DNA of 64,000 nucleotides, from assembly GCF_014905175.1 (NCBI RefSeq), contig NC_057792.1, forward strand, positions 11,263,321 to 11,327,320, in the 5' to 3' direction. Each line of letters opens with the position of its first letter. The first letter of the stretch is position 1. Of the stretch, positions 59,327 through 64,000 are shown in pieces. The position numbers and the translations under genes are program-made. The DNA is from Aphidius gifuensis. Its lineage: Eukaryota; Arthropoda; Insecta; Hymenoptera; Braconidae. The notes below the pieces were generated by a model. It saw only the letters and a list, made by a program, of their open reading frames with translations. It did no database searches and was not told the DNA's origin.

Positions 59327-60311
59327 AGTAACGGAAAAGAGATGAGAGAAAAGAGTTAAGTTGGAGTTGCAATATAAGAGCAAATGAATAAAGACATATT
59401 AATTAAAATAGAAAAGAGAGATATGATTTATTTAAACCCAAAAACGTAACAATATATTAAATATTATAAATGAACAATCAGTTGAAGAGTTGGCAAATCC
59501 TTTTGATTCTGATTATCTGGGTATGTTTTTGTTTTATTGTGTATCTACAAATAACATCATATTATTATTATTATCATTATTGTTCTAACATTTTTTATAG
59601 ATGATTCAAAAGAAAATAATTATGTTAACGATGATTGGTCAAATTACAATCCAAGGAAGCTGAAAAATGAAATCAGTATACCATTGAAAAGATCAATACA
59701 TTCAGTTTATGGCTCATCACCTAAATCAAGTAAAACAAGTCAATTCAAGAAAGTTAATAAACCAATTAATACTTATGATTGTCAAGCAACACCACCATTG
59801 AGTCAACATAACAAATTGAATTATCAAAATGTTGACAAGCTCAAAGCAAGACCAACTAATAATTGTAAATCATATTATGGGTCTTTTGATTATGAATTTG
59901 AAGACTTACCACCATTTGAACCAGCACCAACAACATATGTCATAGATTTTGATGAAGAAATTGATAATATACAACAGAATTCTTATGACAAACAAGATAT
60001 GGTAAAAAATCATAACATAAAAAAAATTGATGACATTTTTGCTGTGACAAATAAAAAATAATAATTATTGTTGATGATAAAAAAACTTCATTCATCATTC
60101 TCAATTCGTTCGTTCATTCTCAAAATTATTTTCTGTGTTTAAGGAAAAAACACAACTGGAAATTGATTTGTTAAAAAAGAAGATTGAGACTCAAAAAATA
60201 AAAATGATGATGTTGAAAAATGTTACAAGAGAATCACAAACACAAACTGTTGACGCAGAAGATGTTGATAAGACAGATAGTCGTGAAAACACAGAAGATG
60301 CTGATGATTAA

Positions 60312-60928
60312 AAACATGATATATGTGTGTAATTATTTATCAGTTATCTACTTTCAATTTTACATTTTCATTCAACTTCTTTTTTTTTTTCCTTATTAAA
60401 ATTTTGTTTGAGTTTTTATTTTTAATTTGTTCAGTACAGTACCAACTGCCAAGTTTTTTCTTTATTTTTTTTGTCATTATTATAAATTGTACAACTAAAA
60501 TACGTCAAAATAATAATATTAAAATAATAATATTAACAACTCATTAGAATATTATATGTGCGATAAATAAAATATATTTAAAAAAATACAACTAATGATT
60601 GGACAAATTGTGCATAATAAATGGTAAGAAAGAACCGTTTAAAGCTGGTAAAAATAGTAATATTAATGGTGTTGTAAAACTAATCATAATAATAATAATT
60701 GATAGTTGTTGATATTTAGTAATGAAAGCTGTCGTTGATAGAAAAAAAATTATATTATTTATATAATTTCATATTATTATATTATAAATCAAATAAAATA
60801 ATATATTTGAAAAAATACAAATAAATGAGTTCGTCTTTTTTTGTAAAAAATTATTTTGATAATATATATTAAGATATATATTAAATCTTCGAATATTATT
60901 AATTATTAATTATTATTTTAATTTGCAG
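60312..60928. other. 3' flank of the SANT gene, AT-rich
   Basis: AATAAA-type signals near 60565. A 31-codon minus-strand frame (about 60586-60690, starting MISFTTPLILLFLPAL) looks signal-peptide-like but stands alone. Nothing else was seen. Confidence 0.4.
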
Positions 60929-62435
60929 GTTAATATTTATTTTGCATTTTATGATCCATGTGATTGTTCAGAGCCTGGTTGGCTACTTCGTAATTTATTA
61001 TGTCTATTATTTTAGTTGAGAGAGAAAGAGATTTGACGAGACAATAAATATATTGTCAGTGAGAGGAAAAAATATTGAATCATCAATGTTTTGTACTGTA
61101 ATGTCCTGCGGTAAGCGCAGAACTTTTTTTTATTTCATATAAATTGTATTTTATAAAATTATATATTCAGGGTCCATTTGGATACCCCTAGCTCCATCTT
61201 ATGAATCATAAGGGTAACATTTAAGGGAGCAAACGCATCCCCGAACACCCCCGAATATTCCCGACCTACCCTACGGTCAGCTTGTGCTACTGACCCAATA
61301 TATCGATCAGTTCACTGGGATCTCTGATCCCGTGACTACCAGCTCTAACTGCTTTAATTGCTTTAACTGCTCTACTGCTTTAATAAGTGCTTTAAAAAGT
61401 CTTAGAATAATTTTAAGAACCATCAGCCGAAAACTGTAAGTTACATTTATCCAATATTTCATTGATTTATTTTGCTTAAATATTTTTAAGTATCTTTACG
61501 TAATATTTGGTTACGCAAATTATTAATTTAAACTCATTAAAATCATACTGGATATAACTGGTAATAAATTCAGACCGCATGGTCTAAGTTGTCTTGTTCT
61601 TTTAAATTTAAATTCAAGTGCAAGTTTTGTGTTAAATTATTTAATCAAATAAATATTGAATAAAGTAAATTATAGTTGACCGATTTAAGCAAGAATTTGC
61701 TTGTTAAAAATATTTAATTATTTTAAATATAACAATCAACGACCTCGTGGTCATGAATTTGGTTCTAGCTACGACCTGCAAAGTATATTAAGAGTTTATG
61801 TAATTATTAAATCAAACAAATGTAAAAGTGATCTTCGTTATAATTTTTATTGTAAATTCAGTGTTACACAAGTGCATCTATTAACTCAAGGTCCACGTCG
61901 GTCCAAATTTAACTATCTGTTACTGAACATCAATACCATTGGTAAAGTTGTGGTATTTTAATAATAAATTTACCATTTTATTTAACATTATAATTTTTGT
62001 GTTTGACTCAAGTTTTTTTTTATAAATTATTTGTGTTTAATTAGTGTACCATTCTCGCGTATTTTTCAGGTTCCTTTTTACCTCTCCCTACATTACGTAA
62101 AATCGTCTCCCTACCGTTCTAATGTACCTTCACTGGGCAGGATAAACAGGGTTAAATTAATTACATATCTAGTTGGATTATTTTAAAGGGCAATATTGAT
62201 TGTCTAATAAATAATCCGGCTACGATATTTCAGTACAATTGAAGCTAAAGAATGTTTAAATTGATTTTAATTTAAAACTTATGAAATGGTGATTAGTACC
62301 AGATTTAGATTTAGATAAAATATCAAAGTTACGATGTTTATTACATGGTTCTGGTACACTTGGTTGTTCTGTTGCACGTGTATTAATTGGTTAGGGAATA
62401 AAAACAATAACATTTGTTGATAATTGTAAATATTA
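60929..62435 (+). pseudogene. Atg7: ATG7 (autophagy E1-like enzyme) pseudogene, two remnants
   Basis: Remnant one (60929-61018) follows an acceptor (ATTTGCAG/GTTAAT) and reads VNIYFAFYDPCDCSEPGWLL, then RNLL, close to the FxDPC...PGWxxRN motif in the N-terminal half of ATG7. Remnant two (62237-62435) reads IDFNLKLMKW, a stop, [19 protein letters not shown], then [14 protein letters not shown], a stop, and GIKTITFVDNCK. This matches the start of the ATG7 adenylation domain, including the GxGxxG-like nucleotide loop (here GSGTLG). ATG7 activates ATG8 and ATG12. Two W-to-stop changes and the lost middle show it is dead. A solo LTR sits between the remnants. Confidence 0.8.
61097..62232. mobile_element. 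Solo LTR (TGAAATATCG...GGACATTACA family), copy 2, reversed
   Basis: 1136 bp, the reverse complement of parts of 45436-47327, with GTAC duplicated at 61093-61096 and 62233-62236. It is about 750 bp shorter than copy 1. It ends immediately before the second ATG7 remnant. Confidence 0.85.
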
Positions 62436-62504
62436 AAATTTTTTATTAATTCAATTGTTGTTTGTATATATTTTGTATTTTAATAATGAATTTATTTTGA
62501 TTAT

Positions 62505-63674
62505 TTACTGCAATATACCAAAGTGTGTATCTATCAATTGCTGTCTCAAATTTATATTGGGATGAATGCCTAAAGTATCATGAAACTGTGCATACTGCTC
62601 CCTATCAATATATTCATGTTCATCATCACGTGGAATCATCCTGCAGCAAATATTATGCAATACAGCTGTAGCAACAATAATAACAAGTATACGATCAACT
62701 CGACGAAATCGTGATGGATTTAAAATGTGAAAACGATTAGACCAAACACCGAAAAAGCGTTCAATAGGGTTTCGTGTCCTAATTATTCATTGTATAAATT
62801 TTCAGCAGGTGTTTGTGGATTTCGTAAAGGTGTTAAAAGATAAGACGAGAGTGCATAACCACTGTCATCAACAAGTAATACATCTCCATATCTTCCTGCT
62901 TCAAAATTCGTATGAATATTTAAGTTGAGAAAAATTGTTGAATCATGAACTGAACCTGGCCATCTTGCTACGATATCAATAATCTCAAGATCTGCGTCAC
63001 AGACAACTTGTACGTTTATTGAAAAAAAACCTTTTTTATTCCGGTACAATTCTGCGTCGTTTCCACCTAATTATTATTCATTCATATATTTCTTTGTTTA
63101 TTTATTTATTCATCTATTTATTCATTTAATTATTTATTTATAGAGAAAAATTTTACAAAATGATTAAACCCTAACTTGTTTACAGTCAATGGCTCCTACG
63201 ATACCAGGTAAAGCTGCTTTTCGGAAAAACTTTGCCTGTGCTAAACGTATTTCTTCAAGTGTTAATGGAAATCGTATGAATTCACCCTCTATCAAACTCT
63301 ATGAATTACTTTCCAAACTGTACTCTTGCTGAGACCTTGGAAATCTCCAATGACTTGCATAAAAGCACTTGTTGCATAAAATCGCAAAACAACAAGTAAC
63401 TGGGTCATTGGTGGTACTGACCAGAACCTGAAGATGTTAAAAACATGAAAAAGCTATACCTGGACCACTAGGATAGTAGGGTAATAAGGTTAAATGGGTT
63501 TTAAAAAAATACGTGTAAAAGCATCCTAGCAGCATCTTTTGATAATCTAAACCTTTGACGGAATTGTTGATCATTTAAAATTATCCAATAGTTGTAATGG
63601 GGTACAAATATTTGCTGGACTTGAGGAATATCAAAGTCAGAATCTACTCCAAGGTCGTCTTGAATTTGATCCAT
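62505..63674 (-). pseudogene. PIF/Harbinger transposase (HARBI1-like), broken
   Basis: Minus strand from ATG 63674: MDQIQDDLGVDSDFDIPQVQ and FRLSKDAARMLL, then an intron-like gap ending in CTTCAG at about 63437. LRFYATSAFMQVIGDFQGLS follows, then a stop, EIRLAQAKFFRKAALPGIVG and AIDCKQVR (first catalytic D). Next come RWPGSVHDSTIF, LLVDDSGYALSSYLLTPLR (second D; the usual GDSGY glycine is D) and, after a frameshift near 62785, NPIERFFGVWSNRF (catalytic E) to VLHNICCRM and a stop at 62505. Domain order and motifs are those of DDE Harbinger transposases. At least two stops and one shift inactivate it. No TIRs were found, so a captured or domesticated copy is possible. Confidence 0.85.
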
Positions 63675-63826
63675 ATTTTATTACAGTTGATTATTTTTTA
63701 TATTAATAACGTATAGAAATAATATTGAATAACAAATATTAAAACCAGAATAAAAATCAAAATTATACAATATTTATATATTTATATATATTTATATATA
63801 TAAAATAGAAAAAAAAAAAAAAATAT

Positions 63827-63925
63827 TCCTTCAAGCCAGATTCGAACCAGCGACCTCTGGATATCTCTCATATTTTAATCAAACTAATTACAGTCCATTG
63901 CTTCTACTAACTGAGCTATCGAAAG
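63827..63925 (-). tRNA. tRNA-Tyr (GTA) with intron, possibly degenerate
   Basis: The minus strand reads acceptor CTTTCGA, D arm TAGCTCAGTTAGTAGAAGCA, anticodon arm TGGACTGTAA with anticodon GTA. An intron of about 24 bases follows the base 3' of the anticodon, then ATCCAGAGGTCGC, the T arm GCTGGTTCGAATCTGGC and TTGAAGG. Eukaryotic tRNA-Tyr genes typically have an intron here. Oddities: one extra A in the D stem, an A-G mismatch closing the anticodon stem, and two G-U pairs in the acceptor. It may be a pseudogene. Confidence 0.65.
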
Positions 63926-64000
63926 CAATTTAGTTTTTCATTGTATAATATATGAAGGAATATTCTTTTATCGATAGGATATAGCATAATCCCAAAACTC

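Larger units (their letters stand above)
54800..59451 (+). mobile_element. LTR retrotransposon (Gypsy-like) with disrupted 3' LTR
   Basis: Ends TGTTACGAATATGAAG and CGTAACA; ATAT is duplicated at 54796-54799 and 59452-59455. 5' LTR 54800-55013. TTGGTGTCAGAAG, a primer-binding-site-like sequence, follows at once. A gag remnant lies at 55251-55586. A purine-rich tract (GGGCAGAGGG) precedes a second LTR start at 56516. That LTR is broken: 56516-56679 matches the first part, then unrelated sequence follows, and 59327-59451 matches the last part, with about 72 bp present in both pieces. Pol is absent, so this copy is non-autonomous. Confidence 0.8.
54425..60311 (+). pseudogene. Myb/SANT-like (zeste/MSANTD-type) gene, exon 2 split by an LTR element
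   Basis: Inferred exons: 54425-54686, 54778-54799 plus 59456-59520, 59601-60001 and 60144-60311. Exon one holds a SANT-like domain: AHEKLMLVDIIERYSDVIEC, then KKTDAVTNEDKKKAWLKVS and LSNLWRNWKMSAKKY. The final exon encodes a coiled coil (EIDLLKKKIETQKIKMMML) and an acidic tail, as in insect zeste-like regulators. Junction phases agree throughout (1, 1, 0). Exon two reads open across the insertion site once one copy of the 4-bp duplication is discounted, so the gene was probably intact before the retrotransposon arrived. The allele carrying it should be a null unless the element is spliced out. Confidence 0.7.

Noticed and set aside
60586..60690. 31-codon signal-peptide-like minus-strand frame
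   Set aside because: Too short and isolated; no downstream exon or conserved motif.
61701..61961. 86-codon plus-strand frame
   Set aside because: Inside the reversed solo LTR at 61097-62232.

Overview
The window is AT-rich nuclear DNA from an animal, most likely an insect. Spliced genes with short AT-rich introns, BEL/Pao and Gypsy-type LTR elements, a Polinton/Maverick relic, long-TIR DNA transposons, tRNA-derived SINEs and an intron-bearing tRNA-Tyr-like gene all fit. A hymenopteran (perhaps a parasitoid wasp) is my inference from general resemblance; no single sequence proves it. Everything was read by eye, so coordinates may be off by a few bases and no homology search was run.

Region by region. 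1-3.1 kb: a minus-strand CACTA/EnSpm-type fragment, repeat arrays, a SINE and a minus-strand first coding exon. 3.2-11.2 kb: a many-exon BEN-domain gene with a duplicated 5' region and tandemly duplicated exons. 11.4-12.1 kb: a 167-bp satellite. 14.0-19.3 kb: a complete but internally deleted BEL/Pao element with a long fused gag-pol frame. 19.3-24.3 kb: gene-poor, with a roughly 180-bp tandem repeat. 24.4-32.1 kb: host genes and gene fragments: a broken B-box (TRIM-like) gene, a plus-strand double-RING gene whose large intron holds a reversed VPS39 fragment, and a broken secreted fibronectin-III (PTP10D-like) gene. 32.5-43.1 kb: nested transposons, solo LTRs, satellites and SINEs.

43.3-54.1 kb: a decayed Polinton/Maverick (adintovirus-like) element. 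It retains an adenain-like protease piece, the C-terminal end of a packaging ATPase, candidate jelly-roll capsid genes and several conserved small frames. These are broken by stops, frameshifts and later insertions: a GATTAC-rich MITE, a long-TIR element that itself carries a solo LTR, and a foldback unit with SINE arms. No polymerase or integrase was seen.

54.4-60.3 kb: a Myb/SANT-like gene whose second exon is split by an LTR retrotransposon. 60.9-62.4 kb: an ATG7 pseudogene containing a solo LTR. 62.5-63.7 kb: a broken Harbinger transposase. The window ends with a minus-strand tRNA-Tyr-like gene. The general pattern is repeated insertion into already dead sequence; flanking target-site duplications date several of the events relative to each other.
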